Assembly: GCA_025928435.1 (NCBI GenBank)
Contig: JAICJM010000067.1
Location: forward strand, 1 to 17,679
Reading direction: 5' to 3'
DNA length: 17,679 nt
Source: Thermoleophilia bacterium
GTDB taxonomy: Bacteria; Actinomycetota; Thermoleophilia; Gaiellales; JAICJC01
Shown here: piece after piece, positions 1-12,010 of the stretch
Numbering within the stretch: the first letter of the stretch is position 1
How the letters are laid out: each line of letters starts with the position of its first letter
Program-made: the position numbers and the translations under genes
Notes under the pieces: model-generated
Told to the model about the DNA's origin: nothing
Databases searched by the model: none
The model's input: only the letters and a program-made list of their open reading frames with translations

Positions 1-1194
<1,194 letters not shown>

Positions 1195-1211
1195 CGATCG
1201 GGCCTCTCACC

Positions 1212-5199
<3,988 letters not shown>

Positions 5200-6303
5200 T
5201 CAGGTTGACAGCCTGATCGGCATGATCAGGTAGGAGAAGCTGCCGTCCTCGCCCTGGACGAGGCCGGGCCGCAGCGGGCTGATCAGCTTGAGCCGCACCG
5301 TGTCGCCCTCGACGCTCTCGATACCGTCGCGCAGGAACTCCGCGTTGAACCCGATCTCGAGCGGCTCGCCGTGGAAGTCGACGGGGATCGACTCGTGGGC
5401 CTCTCCGACGTCCTGTGTCTGCGCGCTGATCGTCAGCTTGCCGGGCTCGAAGGCGAGCCGCAGCGGCAGCGTCCGCTGCGCCATGAGCGCGGTGCGGCGC
5501 ACGACGTCGAGGAGCTCCGACCGGCCGGCCGGGATCTCGTGCTCGAACGCCTGGGGCAGGAGCTGCCGGTAGTTGGGGAACTGGCCGTCGATGCGGCGGG
5601 CCGAGAGCCACACGCCCTCCAGGCCGAACAGGATCTGGTTCTCGCCGATCGAGACCTGGATGCTGTCGGCGTCGAGCGCCGCGGCGATGCGGCCGAGCTC
5701 GACGAGCGCGCGGGCCGGCACGATCGCCTGGGCGTCGCCGCCCGACCCCGGCACGTCCGCCTCCTTCACGCTCAGCCGGTAGCTGTCGGTGGCCGCCATG
5801 GTCACCCGGCCGTCCCCGAACTCGACCAGGATGCCGGTCAGCACCGGTCGCGACTCGTCCCGCGAGGCCGCACGCGCGACGTAGTTGATCGTCGCGACGA
5901 ACGACTGGCGCTCGAGCGTGAACGACGGGCCGGAGGCCTCGGGCAGGTGGGGGAAGTCCTCCGCCCCCTGCGCGTGCAGCGAGTACTCGCTCGAGCCGCA
6001 CGCGATCCGCACGGCGCCGGTGCCGGGCGTCTGCTCGATCGTGACCTCGGACTGCGGGAGCGCGCGGACGATCTCGAGCAGGAGCCGGCCCGGCAGCACC
6101 GTCGACCCCGGCTCGTGCACCTGGGCGGGGACGGTGACGCGCACCGAGAGCTCCATGTCGGTGGCGGCCAGCTCGACGGGGCCGTTGGCCTCCGCGCGGA
6201 CGAGGATGCCGGACAGGATCTGGACGGTCGAGCGCTGGGACACTCCCCGAGCCGCGATCTGCAGCCGGCCGAGCAGGTCATCCTGGGAACAGACGATTTT
6301 CAT
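5200..6303 (-). CDS. dnaN: DNA polymerase III sliding clamp (beta subunit)
   Basis: The beta clamp forms a ring dimer that tethers DNA polymerase III to DNA. The protein has 367 residues, the usual length. Recognisable segments include the N-terminal [62 protein letters not shown] and the C-terminal [10 protein letters not shown]. These cover all three clamp domains and the pocket that binds client clamp-binding motifs. The start ATG 6303 gives the canonical N-terminus. A GGGAGG sits about 13 nt upstream, rather far for a Shine-Dalgarno. The gene follows dnaA on the same strand after a 278-bp gap that contains origin-like elements. Confidence 0.98.
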   Translation of the reverse strand: MKIVCSQDDLLGRLQIAARGVSQRSTVQILSGILVRAEANGPVELAATDMELSVRVTVPAQVHEPGSTVLPGRLLLEIVRALPQSEVTIEQTPGTGAVRIACGSSEYSLHAQGAEDFPHLPEASGPSFTLERQSFVATINYVARAASRDESRPVLTGILVEFGDGRVTMAATDSYRLSVKEADVPGSGGDAQAIVPARALVELGRIAAALDADSIQVSIGENQILFGLEGVWLSARRIDGQFPNYRQLLPQAFEHEIPAGRSELLDVVRRTALMAQRTLPLRLAFEPGKLTISAQTQDVGEAHESIPVDFHGEPLEIGFNAEFLRDGIESVEGDTVRLKLISPLRPGLVQGEDGSFSYLIMPIRLST

Positions 6304-6340
6304 TCGGGGTCAGTGACCTCCCGCTTCAACGGGTTCTTCC

Positions 6341-6396
6341 TACAAGGAAATTCTTTCAGAGGTTATAGGAGTAGGGGCTGGGGACGATGGGGAAAA
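6341..6396 (-). other. candidate origin unwinding element between dnaA and dnaN
   Basis: Read on the minus strand (dnaA towards dnaN), the order is: TTTTCCCCA (6388-6396, 7/9 to TTATCCACA), a C-rich cluster (6375-6387), the triplets CTA-CTC-CTA (6366-6374), then an AT-rich tract. Bases 6331-6370 are about 60% A+T in a roughly 70% G+C window. The same order of box, GC cluster, DnaA-trios and AT-rich DUE is described for the Bacillus origin in the same gene interval. The box is weak and the middle trio deviates from the consensus, so this is a proposal only. Confidence 0.35.
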
Positions 6397-6542
6397 GGCC
6401 GGCGCGCGAGTCGTGGAGCGGGATCCCAGTGTGGAGGAGCCTGCGGACGGCACGGGCCCCGGTCCCCCAGGTCCCCCGGCCGCCCCTGTGATGCAGGCGG
6501 CCTGCGAAGCCGGCTGGGGGTCCACGGGGCGGACCTCACAGG

Positions 6543-6551
6543 CTGTCCACA
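6543..6551 (+). other. DnaA-box-like nonamer
   Basis: CTGTCCACA matches the high-GC actinobacterial box TTGTCCACA at 8 of 9 positions. It lies 31 bp beyond the dnaA stop codon. A weaker CCACA-containing nonamer (6554-6562) follows, and TGTGGAGGA (6430-6438) is another partial match. The rest of the 6304-6581 spacer contains no gene-like frame that I can support. Confidence 0.45.
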
Positions 6552-6581
6552 GGGAAACCACAGGGCAGCGCGCGGGGTTGT

Positions 6582-7943
6582 TCACCGGCCGCGCTTGATC
6601 CGGGCGGTGAGCTCCTGGACGACGTTGAAGACGTCGCGGTCCTCCCGGATGAGGTCGCCGATGCGCCGGACGCCGTGCATGACCGTGGAGTGGTCGCGGC
6701 CGCCGAACTTCGCCCCGATCTTGGGGAGAGACTGGTCGGTGAGCTCGCGGCACAGGTACATGGCGATGTGGCGCGGGTAGGCGATCGACTGGGGCCGCTT
6801 GTCACCGCGCAGGTCGGCCTGGCTGACGCCGAACCACTCGCACACCGCCGCCTGCACCTGCTCGACGGTGATCGCGCGCGCGCTGCCGCCGGGGAAGAGA
6901 TCCTTCAGCACCTCGTCCGCGACGCTCGCCGTGATCGGCCGGCCGGTGAGCGACGCGTAGGCGATGACGCGCGTGAGGGCGCCTTCGAGCTCGCGGATGT
7001 TCGAGGTCACCCGGTCGGCGATGAACGTGAGGACGTCGTTGTCGGCGACGTCGATGCGGTCGGTCGCCACCTTCTTGCGCAGGATGGCGATGCGCGTCTC
7101 GAGGTCGGGCGGCTGGATGTCGGTGATCAGGCCCCACTCGAACCGCGATTTGAGTCGCGCCTCGAGCGTCGCGAGCTCGCGCGGCTGGCGATCGGAGGAG
7201 ATGATGATCTGCTTGCCGGCCTCGTACAGACTGTTGAAGGTGTGGAAAAACTCCTCCTGGAGCGTGTCCTTGCCCTCAATGAACTGAATGTCGTCCACTA
7301 GGAGGACGTCGTACGTCCTATACCGCATTTTGAATCCGGCAGTGTTTTTGTCCCGCAAAGCGTCGACAAACTCGTTCAGAACGGTCTCGGTCGTCACATA
7401 GCGGACGCTCATGTCGCGATGTTGTTGCGCGACGTACTGCCCGACGGCCTGCAAAAGGTGTGTTTTCCCCAGACCGGTCGACCCGTAGATGAAGAGCGGG
7501 TTGTACGCCTGAGCGGGGGATTCGGCCACGGCGAGCGCCGCCGCGTGGGCGAAGCGGTTGCTCGGGCCGATGACGAAGAGGTCGAACGTGTAGCGCGGGT
7601 TCAGGCCGCGCAGGCCCGGCGGCGGCCGATCCTCGCCGGCGGCCTCCTCCGGGCTCTCCGCCGCCGCCTCGGCCCTGGCGGCCGCGACGGCCTCCGACAC
7701 GGCGACGCGCAGCTCGAGCACGAGGTCGTGCTCGGCTGCGGCTGCGTTCAGCAGGCTGCCGAAGTGGCCCTCGATCCAGGTCTTCGTGAACTCGTTCGGA
7801 ACCGCGAGGACGAGTTTGTCGGCGTCCTGCTCCACGGGGGTGGCGGCGCCGAACCAGTTGGCGAAGGTGCTGGCGTTGAGGGATTCGCGCAGGCGCTGCG
7901 AGATCGTGTCCCATGTCTGGGACGCGGCCGGCTCGGAGGTCAT
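6582..7943 (-). CDS. dnaA: chromosomal replication initiator protein DnaA
   Basis: AAA+ initiator that binds DnaA boxes, oligomerises with ATP and opens the origin. The protein has 453 residues. Domain I is residues 1-80 ([15 protein letters not shown]). It is followed by a short Ala/Glu-rich linker, domain II. Domain III begins near [13 protein letters not shown], with Walker [10 protein letters not shown] (154-162) and Walker [10 protein letters not shown] (213-221). Domain IV ends with the box-recognition signature [11 protein letters not shown] (from 414). The second and third Walker A residues are ST, whereas most DnaA proteins have GV or GG-type residues; the essential GKT is intact. 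The start ATG 7943 is 9 nt after a TAGACT box, which suggests a leaderless mRNA. Codons around 7250-7480 are unusually AT-rich for this gene. Confidence 0.98.
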   Translation of the reverse strand: MTSEPAASQTWDTISQRLRESLNASTFANWFGAATPVEQDADKLVLAVPNEFTKTWIEGHFGSLLNAAAAEHDLVLELRVAVSEAVAAARAEAAAESPEEAAGEDRPPPGLRGLNPRYTFDLFVIGPSNRFAHAAALAVAESPAQAYNPLFIYGSTGLGKTHLLQAVGQYVAQQHRDMSVRYVTTETVLNEFVDALRDKNTAGFKMRYRTYDVLLVDDIQFIEGKDTLQEEFFHTFNSLYEAGKQIIISSDRQPRELATLEARLKSRFEWGLITDIQPPDLETRIAILRKKVATDRIDVADNDVLTFIADRVTSNIRELEGALTRVIAYASLTGRPITASVADEVLKDLFPGGSARAITVEQVQAAVCEWFGVSQADLRGDKRPQSIAYPRHIAMYLCRELTDQSLPKIGAKFGGRDHSTVMHGVRRIGDLIREDRDVFNVVQELTARIKRGR

Positions 7944-7952
7944 AGAGCGGCG

Positions 7953-7981
7953 AGTCTACGCCGTGGCAGGTCGGGCGGCAA
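7953..7981 (-). promoter_or_regulatory. dnaA promoter, leaderless type
   Basis: On the minus strand TTGCCG (7976-7981) is followed after 17 bp by TAGACT (7953-7958). Each hexamer matches four of six sigma-70 consensus bases. Only 9 nt lie between the -10 and the dnaA ATG, so transcription would begin at or within a few bases of the start codon, leaving no room for a Shine-Dalgarno. Confidence 0.55.
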
Positions 7982-8054
7982 GGCGGTACGGCGGTCTGCG
8001 CAAACCGAGAAATAGCGCATTTTGCAGGGATTTCGAGGATGCCCACAGAACGCT

Positions 8055-8066
8055 CCACAGCTGTGG
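8055..8066. repeat. 12-bp perfect palindrome overlapping a DnaA box
   Basis: CCACAGCTGTGG is a perfect inverted repeat in the dnaA-rpmH spacer. Its right half is the start of the DnaA box at 8062-8070, and its left half supplies the CCACA of a weaker inverted box. It may be a head-to-head DnaA dimer site. Confidence 0.6.
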
Positions 8067-8070
8067 ATAG
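8062..8070 (-). other. DnaA box
   Basis: The plus strand reads TGTGGATAG, so the minus strand reads CTATCCACA, an 8/9 match to TTATCCACA. It is the best DnaA box in the dnaA-rpmH spacer and lies next to an AT-rich stretch (8001-8040). Confidence 0.6.
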
Positions 8071-8154
8071 ATCCCGGGCCGGGCGTGGGCGGTCCCGGAA
8101 AGTGGCCGTTTGCGCGGGGTTTGTCGCCCGCGCCGGTCACGAGAAGTCGACATG

Positions 8155-8163
8155 CTTTCCACA
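8155..8163 (+). other. weak DnaA-box-like nonamer
   Basis: CTTTCCACA matches TTATCCACA at 7 of 9 positions, with the CCACA core intact. It lies 68 bp before the rpmH start. Support comes mainly from its position in the probable oriC. Confidence 0.35.
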
Positions 8164-8212
8164 GCGGAACTTTGGCCGGAACGGGACGGAGGGCCGATCC
8201 GGGACGCTGCTT

Positions 8213-8218
8213 TATACT
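8213..8218 (+). promoter_or_regulatory. -10 box of the rpmH-rnpA-yidD-yidC operon
   Basis: TATACT (5/6 to TATAAT) ends 12 nt before the rpmH ATG. The leader would be about 6 nt with no Shine-Dalgarno. No convincing -35 hexamer lies 16-18 bp upstream. This is likely the main promoter of the rightward operon. Confidence 0.5.
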
Positions 8219-8230
8219 CTCGGGCACTCC

Positions 8231-8365
8231 ATGAAGCGCACCTATCAGCCGAACACCCGCAAGCGCGCGAAGACGCACGGATTCCGCAAGCGCATGAGCA
8301 CCCGCGCCGGGCGCGCCGTGCTCAAGCGGCGGCGGGCACGCGGCCGAAAGCGCCTGTCCGCATAG
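8231..8365 (+). CDS. rpmH: 50S ribosomal protein L34
   Basis: A 44-residue, very basic protein starting [22 protein letters not shown] and ending in an Arg/Lys-rich segment. It matches L34, a small rRNA-binding protein of the large ribosomal subunit, in length and sequence. The ATG is preceded by a very short leader after TATACT. It is the first gene of the rightward arm and lies 7 nt before rnpA, the near-universal rpmH-rnpA pairing at bacterial origins. Confidence 0.98.
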   Translation: MKRTYQPNTRKRAKTHGFRKRMSTRAGRAVLKRRRARGRKRLSA

Positions 8366-8372
8366 ACAGCCA

Positions 8373-8747
8373 GTGACCTCCGACGCACCGTTCCCGCCGA
8401 GCCGGCGCGGCCGCCTGTCCCGCGCGGGCGAGTTCGACGCGGTCGCCCAGCTGGGACGGGCCGTGGGCGGGCGCTACCTGACGCTCCGCTATCGCAGCCG
8501 CGAGGATGGCGGCGAGGCCCGCGTCGGCTACGCCGTGCCCCGCCGGGTCGGCGGCGCCGTCGACCGCAACGGCGTCAAGCGCCGCCTGCGCGAGGCGATC
8601 GCGCGCGAGGAGGGTCTGCTCCACGGCAGCACCGACTACGTCCTGATCGCGCGCCCCGGCATCGCTGCGACGGTCGAGGCGCGGGGGTTCGACTGGCTGT
8701 GCGAGCAGGTGGCCGACCTCCTGCGCTCCGCCGAGGCGGCGCCGTGA
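8373..8747 (+). CDS. rnpA: ribonuclease P protein component
   Basis: Protein subunit of RNase P, which helps the catalytic RNA remove 5' leaders from precursor tRNAs. 124 residues. It has the N-terminal F/aromatic region, the strand [16 protein letters not shown], and the RNR-type basic signature [10 protein letters not shown] (65-74), where the usual third residue Arg is Gly. A hydrophobic YVLIARPG segment follows. The start is GTG 8373, 7 nt after the rpmH stop. The stop overlaps the yidD start (GTGA). It has a Pro/Ser/Arg-rich N-terminal extension of about 12 residues. Confidence 0.95.
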   Translation: MTSDAPFPPSRRGRLSRAGEFDAVAQLGRAVGGRYLTLRYRSREDGGEARVGYAVPRRVGGAVDRNGVKRRLREAIAREEGLLHGSTDYVLIARPGIAATVEARGFDWLCEQVADLLRSAEAAP

Positions 8748-8980
8748 TCTCCCGCGCGCTGATCCTCGTGCTGCGCATGGTGCGGCTCGCGCTCACGCCG
8801 TTCGTCTCGATGACGTCGATCACACCGCGTGTGTGCAAGTACGAGCCGACCTGCTCGCACTACGCCGAGCAGGCCATCCGCGCCCACGGGCCCGCGAAGG
8901 GCCTCGGCCTGGCGCTCTGGCGGCTGCTGCGCTGCAACCCCTGGTCGCGCGGCGGCTTCGATCCGGTGGTGCGGCGGTGA
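8744..8980 (+). CDS. yidD: membrane protein insertion efficiency factor YidD
   Basis: A 78-residue member of the YidD family, a small membrane-associated protein that assists YidC-dependent insertion. The hallmark pattern is present: [19 protein letters not shown], then [16 protein letters not shown] and GGFDPV near the C-terminus, including the conserved Cys residues (31, 37, 64). The N-terminal 20 residues are hydrophobic with basic residues. The start is GTG 8744, overlapping the rnpA stop by 4 nt; a longer frame from 8699 lacks family similarity. Its stop overlaps the yidC start by 3 nt. Confidence 0.93.
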   Translation: MISRALILVLRMVRLALTPFVSMTSITPRVCKYEPTCSHYAEQAIRAHGPAKGLGLALWRLLRCNPWSRGGFDPVVRR

Positions 8981-9876
8981 TCCTCGGCGACATCGTCATC
9001 TGGGACCAGATCGTCTCGGCGCTCGTCTGGCTGCTCAACCACTACCACGACGCGCTCGGCTCCTGGGGCTGGTCGATCGTGCTGCTCACGTTCACGATCC
9101 GGCTGGCGATGCTGCCGCTCACGATTCGCCAGTTCCGCTCGATGGCCGCCATGCAGGTCATCCAGCCGAAGGTGAAGGCGCTGCAGAACCGGTACAAGGG
9201 CAAGACGGCGCGCGAGGACCGCGCCAAGATGCAGCAGGAGCTCATGCAGCTCTACAAGGAGCACAACGTCAACCCGTTCGGCTCCTGCCTCCCACTGGCG
9301 ATCCAGGCGCCCGTGTTCATCGCCCTGAACGCCGTGCTGCGGTACCACATCCACCCGACGGGCGACCAGAGCTTCCTCGGAATCAACGACATCTTCGTGA
9401 AGCTGAACGAGATCGGCTCGTTCGCGGAGTGGACGCTCATCATCCTCTACGTGGGATCGATGCTGGGATCGACGCTGCTGTTCTCCTTCGTCACGGACAA
9501 GCAGCAGAAGTACATGCTGGCGGCGATGCCGATCATCTTCGTCCCGTTCGTCCTGAACTTCTCGACCGGCGTCATGATCTACTGGATCACGTCGAACTTC
9601 TGGACGATCGGGCAGCAGGGCATGATCAAGCGCACCATGGGCCACCGCTTCCCCCAGCCCGCCGCCAAGGGCGGATCGACGGGCAAGGGCGGTTCCTCCG
9701 GGAAGGGCGCCGCACCGGGGAAGGGCGAGAAGCCCAAGCCCGGGGGCGACGGCGGAAAGCCGCCGCCCGAATCGCCCAAGGCGGCCGCGACGCCGCCGCC
9801 GCGCGGCAGCGGCCGCCGGTCGGCCCAGCGGTCCGGCCGCCGCTCCGGCCAGCGCCGGGGCGGGCGGAAGCGGTGA
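8977..9876 (+). CDS. yidC: membrane protein insertase YidC/Oxa1 family
   Basis: A 299-residue insertase that places proteins into the cytoplasmic membrane, alone or with SecYEG. It is the short Oxa1-like form without the large periplasmic domain. Hydrophobic segments lie near residues 32-52, 101-123, 151-172 and 180-210. Arg42 in TIRLAMLPL fits the groove arginine of the family. A charged cytoplasmic hairpin (about 64-98) separates the first two. The last 70 or so residues form a Lys/Arg/Gly/Pro-rich, probably disordered tail with GKG repeats, likely ribosome-facing. The start is GTG 8977, overlapping yidD; the frame reaching back to 8833 is a yidD shadow. The stop overlaps the khpB start. 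Confidence 0.96.
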   Translation: MILGDIVIWDQIVSALVWLLNHYHDALGSWGWSIVLLTFTIRLAMLPLTIRQFRSMAAMQVIQPKVKALQNRYKGKTAREDRAKMQQELMQLYKEHNVNPFGSCLPLAIQAPVFIALNAVLRYHIHPTGDQSFLGINDIFVKLNEIGSFAEWTLIILYVGSMLGSTLLFSFVTDKQQKYMLAAMPIIFVPFVLNFSTGVMIYWITSNFWTIGQQGMIKRTMGHRFPQPAAKGGSTGKGGSSGKGAAPGKGEKPKPGGDGGKPPPESPKAAATPPPRGSGRRSAQRSGRRSGQRRGGRKR

Positions 9877-10604
9877 CGGAGCCCGCGGTCCGGGTCGAGG
9901 CCACCGGCGAGACGGTGGGGGAGGCGCGCTGGGCGGCGCTGCACGAACTCGAGCGCCGCTACCCGAGCCTCGACCGCGACCTGGTCGAGTTCGCCGTTCT
10001 CTCCGAAGGCCAGCGCGGGCTGCTGGGGGTCGGCTACGAGCCCGCCCGCGTCGTCGCCGCGCTTGCCGAGGCGCCGCCCGCCGCGGCCGCGGCGCCTGCG
10101 CCGCCCGCCCGGGAGCCGGCCGGCCCCGCGCCGGACGACTCGGAGGCGGCCGGCCTCGTCCGCGAGCTGCTCGGGCAGGTGGTCTACGGCCTCGGGATCG
10201 ACGCGGACATCGACATCGACGAGCGGGCGGGCCGCGTCACGGGCACCGTGTCCGGCGGCGACCTCGGCCTGCTGATCGGCCGCCATGGGCAGACCATCGA
10301 CGCGATCCAGTATCTCGCGAACGCCGTCGTGCACCGCCGGCAGGCCGAGTCGGTCGAAGTCGTCATCGACGCCGAGGGGTACCGCGAGCGGCGCGAGCGC
10401 GCCCTGTGCGGGGTGGCCGACCGGGCGGCGGCCGAGGCGATGCGGACCGGCCGGCCGGTGGCGCTCGAGCCGATGACCTCGGTCGAGCGCAAGATCGTCC
10501 ACCTGTACCTGCAGGAGATGGACGGGGTCGGCACCTCGAGCGAGGGGGTGGAGCCCAACCGGCACGTCATCGTCCTCCCAGAGGGCGATTCCGCCGAGGT
10601 GTAA
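9873..10604 (+). CDS. khpB: RNA-binding protein KhpB (Jag), Jag-N/KH/R3H
   Basis: 243-residue RNA-binding protein of the Jag/KhpB (EloR, SpoIIIJ-associated) family, linked in other bacteria to cell elongation and division control. The Jag-N domain covers residues 1-60 (VRVEATGETVGEARWAAL). An Ala/Pro-rich linker (65-90) follows. The KH domain has the GxxG loop GRHG (136-139) in LLIGRHGQTIDAIQYL. The R3H domain shows R206 and H210 in ERKIVH. The start is GTG 9873, overlapping the yidC stop by 4 nt. The yidC-khpB-rsmG-parAB order is conserved at many origins. A parS-like site overlaps its TAA stop. Confidence 0.93.
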   Translation: MTEPAVRVEATGETVGEARWAALHELERRYPSLDRDLVEFAVLSEGQRGLLGVGYEPARVVAALAEAPPAAAAAPAPPAREPAGPAPDDSEAAGLVRELLGQVVYGLGIDADIDIDERAGRVTGTVSGGDLGLLIGRHGQTIDAIQYLANAVVHRRQAESVEVVIDAEGYRERRERALCGVADRAAAEAMRTGRPVALEPMTSVERKIVHLYLQEMDGVGTSSEGVEPNRHVIVLPEGDSAEV

Positions 10605-10615
10605 AACGTGAAACA
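10600..10615 (+). other. parS-like centromere site
   Basis: TGTAAAACGTGAAACA matches the bacterial parS consensus TGTTTCACGTGAAACA at 13 of 16 positions; positions 7-16 are perfect and positions 4-6 differ. It contains the khpB TAA stop and the rsmG GTG start, and lies about 2.5 kb from oriC and 0.6 kb before parA. ParB loads at such sites and, with ParA, segregates the origin. Confidence 0.7.
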
Positions 10616-11252
10616 CCCCGACCCGCGGCTGGCGGCGTACCGCGACCTGCTGCTCGCGGCGCCCCTGTCGGTGACCTCCGTCCGCGAGCCGGATGCGGCC
10701 TGGGCGGTGCACGTCGAGGACGCCCTCGTCGCCGTTCCGCTCGTGGAGCGGCTGGATCCCGAGCGGATCGTCGACGTCGGGTCGGGCGGCGGCAGCCCCG
10801 GGATCCCGCTGGCCATCGCGACCGGCACCGCGGTCGACCTGCTGGAGGCGACCAGGGCCAAATGCGCCTTCCTGCGCCGCTGCGCCGAGACGCTCCCCGT
10901 TCCGTGCGAGGTCATCCACGACCGCTCCGAGCACCTCGCCCGCGGCGCCGGCCGGGACGCATACGACCTCGTGCTGGCACGGGCGCTGGCGCCGCCACCC
11001 GTCGCCGCGGAGCTGTGCCTGCCGCTGGCACGCCCGGGTGGCCACGTGCTCCTGTGGACGGCGGAAACCGATCCGGAGCCGATCGCGGCGGCGGCGGCCG
11101 CGGTCGGGGGCGAGCTCGCGGAGACCGTCGTCGTGGGCCCGAACCGCCGGCTCCTCGTGCTCGGGAAGGCTTCGGCGACGCCGGACGGGTTCCCGCGCCG
11201 GCCGGGAATGGCCGCCAAGCATCCGCTTCTGCGGGTACGATCTCGGCCATGA
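10608..11252 (+). CDS. rsmG: 16S rRNA (guanine527-N7)-methyltransferase RsmG (GidB)
   Basis: SAM-dependent methyltransferase that makes m7G527 (E. coli numbering) in 16S rRNA; loss of the mark gives low-level streptomycin resistance in several bacteria. 214 residues. The SAM-binding motif I is DVGSGGGSPGIPLAI (56-70), acidic strand 2 is DLLEATRAKCAFLR, the family RALAP follows, and the C-terminal FPRRPGMAAKHPL is diagnostic. The start is GTG 10608 with GAGGTG 6 nt upstream, and this start codon lies inside the parS-like site. The stop overlaps parA by 4 nt (ATGA). Confidence 0.95.
   Translation: MKHPDPRLAAYRDLLLAAPLSVTSVREPDAAWAVHVEDALVAVPLVERLDPERIVDVGSGGGSPGIPLAIATGTAVDLLEATRAKCAFLRRCAETLPVPCEVIHDRSEHLARGAGRDAYDLVLARALAPPPVAAELCLPLARPGGHVLLWTAETDPEPIAAAAAAVGGELAETVVVGPNRRLLVLGKASATPDGFPRRPGMAAKHPLLRVRSRP
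11236..11241 (+). promoter_or_regulatory. possible internal -10 box for parAB
   Basis: TACGAT inside the 3' end of rsmG ends 7 nt before the parA ATG. It fits TANNNT at the spacing of a leaderless promoter and would allow parAB transcription independent of the upstream operon. No clear -35 is seen and the bases are also rsmG codons, so chance is possible. Confidence 0.3.
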
Positions 11253-12010
11253 GCGCGCGCGTCTACGCCCTCGCCAACCAGAAGGGCGGTGTCGGAAAGA
11301 CGACGACGGCGATCAACATGGCCGCATGCGTGGCACAGGCGGGCACGCCGGTGCTGCTGATCGACCTCGACCCGCAGGCGAACGCCACGACGGGACTCGG
11401 CTACCGCCCGGAGCAGCTCACCGCCAGCACCTATGACCTCCTGCACGGGCGCCCGCTGGACGAGGTTGTGCTCGAGACGGCCGTCCCGAACCTGTATCTG
11501 GTGCCCTCGCACCCCGACCTGGCGGCCGCCCAGGTGGAGCTGCCGAGCGGCTCGGAGCAGGGCACGCTGCTGCGCGACCTGCTCGCCGGCACCGAGGAGC
11601 GGTTCCCCTACGTCTTCGTGGACTGCCCGCCCTCGCTCGGCCTCCTGACCGTGAACGCGCTGGCCGCCGCCAACCGCCTCATCGTGCCCGTCCAGTGCGA
11701 GTACTACGCACTGGAGGGTCTCGCGCAGCTGCTCCAGAGCGTCGAGCTCGTGCGCACGCGGATCAACCCCCGCCTGGGCGTGACCGGCGTGCTCCTGACG
11801 ATGTACGACGCCCGCACGCGGCTCGCGAGCGACGTCGCGAGCGAGGTGCGCAGCCACTTCGGCCCGCTGGTCTTCGACACCGTCGTGCCGCGCAGCATCC
11901 GGCTCGCGGAGGCGCCCAGCCACGGCCTGCCGATCACGAGCTACGACTCGTCGTCCGCCGGCGCCGACGCCTACTACCGGGCCGCCCTGGAGGTGGTCGA
12001 GCGTGGCTGA
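11249..12010 (+). CDS. parA: chromosome-partitioning ATPase ParA (Soj)
   Basis: 253-residue ParA-type ATPase. ATP-bound dimers coat the nucleoid and are released by ParB, moving origins apart. The deviant Walker A is KGGVGKTTT (12-20), which includes the signature lysine. LIDLDPQANAT follows (37 onward), and VDCPPSLG is the Walker B region. The protein is short, without an N-terminal DNA-binding extension, as in chromosomal Soj/ParA. The start is ATG 11249, overlapping the rsmG stop by 4 nt, and gives the canonical N-terminus. The 3' end overlaps parB by 8 nt, the usual parAB coupling. Confidence 0.97.
   Translation: MSARVYALANQKGGVGKTTTAINMAACVAQAGTPVLLIDLDPQANATTGLGYRPEQLTASTYDLLHGRPLDEVVLETAVPNLYLVPSHPDLAAAQVELPSGSEQGTLLRDLLAGTEERFPYVFVDCPPSLGLLTVNALAAANRLIVPVQCEYYALEGLAQLLQSVELVRTRINPRLGVTGVLLTMYDARTRLASDVASEVRSHFGPLVFDTVVPRSIRLAEAPSHGLPITSYDSSSAGADAYYRAALEVVERG

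Larger units (their letters stand above)
7944..8230. other. probable oriC spacer between divergent dnaA and rpmH
   Basis: This 287-bp gap separates dnaA (minus) from rpmH (plus), the usual place of a bacterial oriC. It has one good DnaA box (8062-8070), a weaker one (8155-8163), two further CCACA-containing nonamers (8039-8047 and 8051-8059), and a relatively AT-rich stretch at 8001-8040 (about 55% A+T). It also holds the dnaA and rpmH promoters at its ends. No supported gene lies inside. Few strong boxes are present, so part of the origin function may sit in the dnaA-dnaN gap. Confidence 0.6.

Noticed and set aside
8699..8743. Earlier start for yidD
   Set aside because: The added residues overlap rnpA and lack YidD similarity; GTG 8744 gives a 4-nt overlap and normal length.
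8833..8976. Earlier start for yidC
   Set aside because: The added 48 codons are a frame-shifted reading of yidD; GTG 8977 overlaps the yidD stop as in the rest of the operon.
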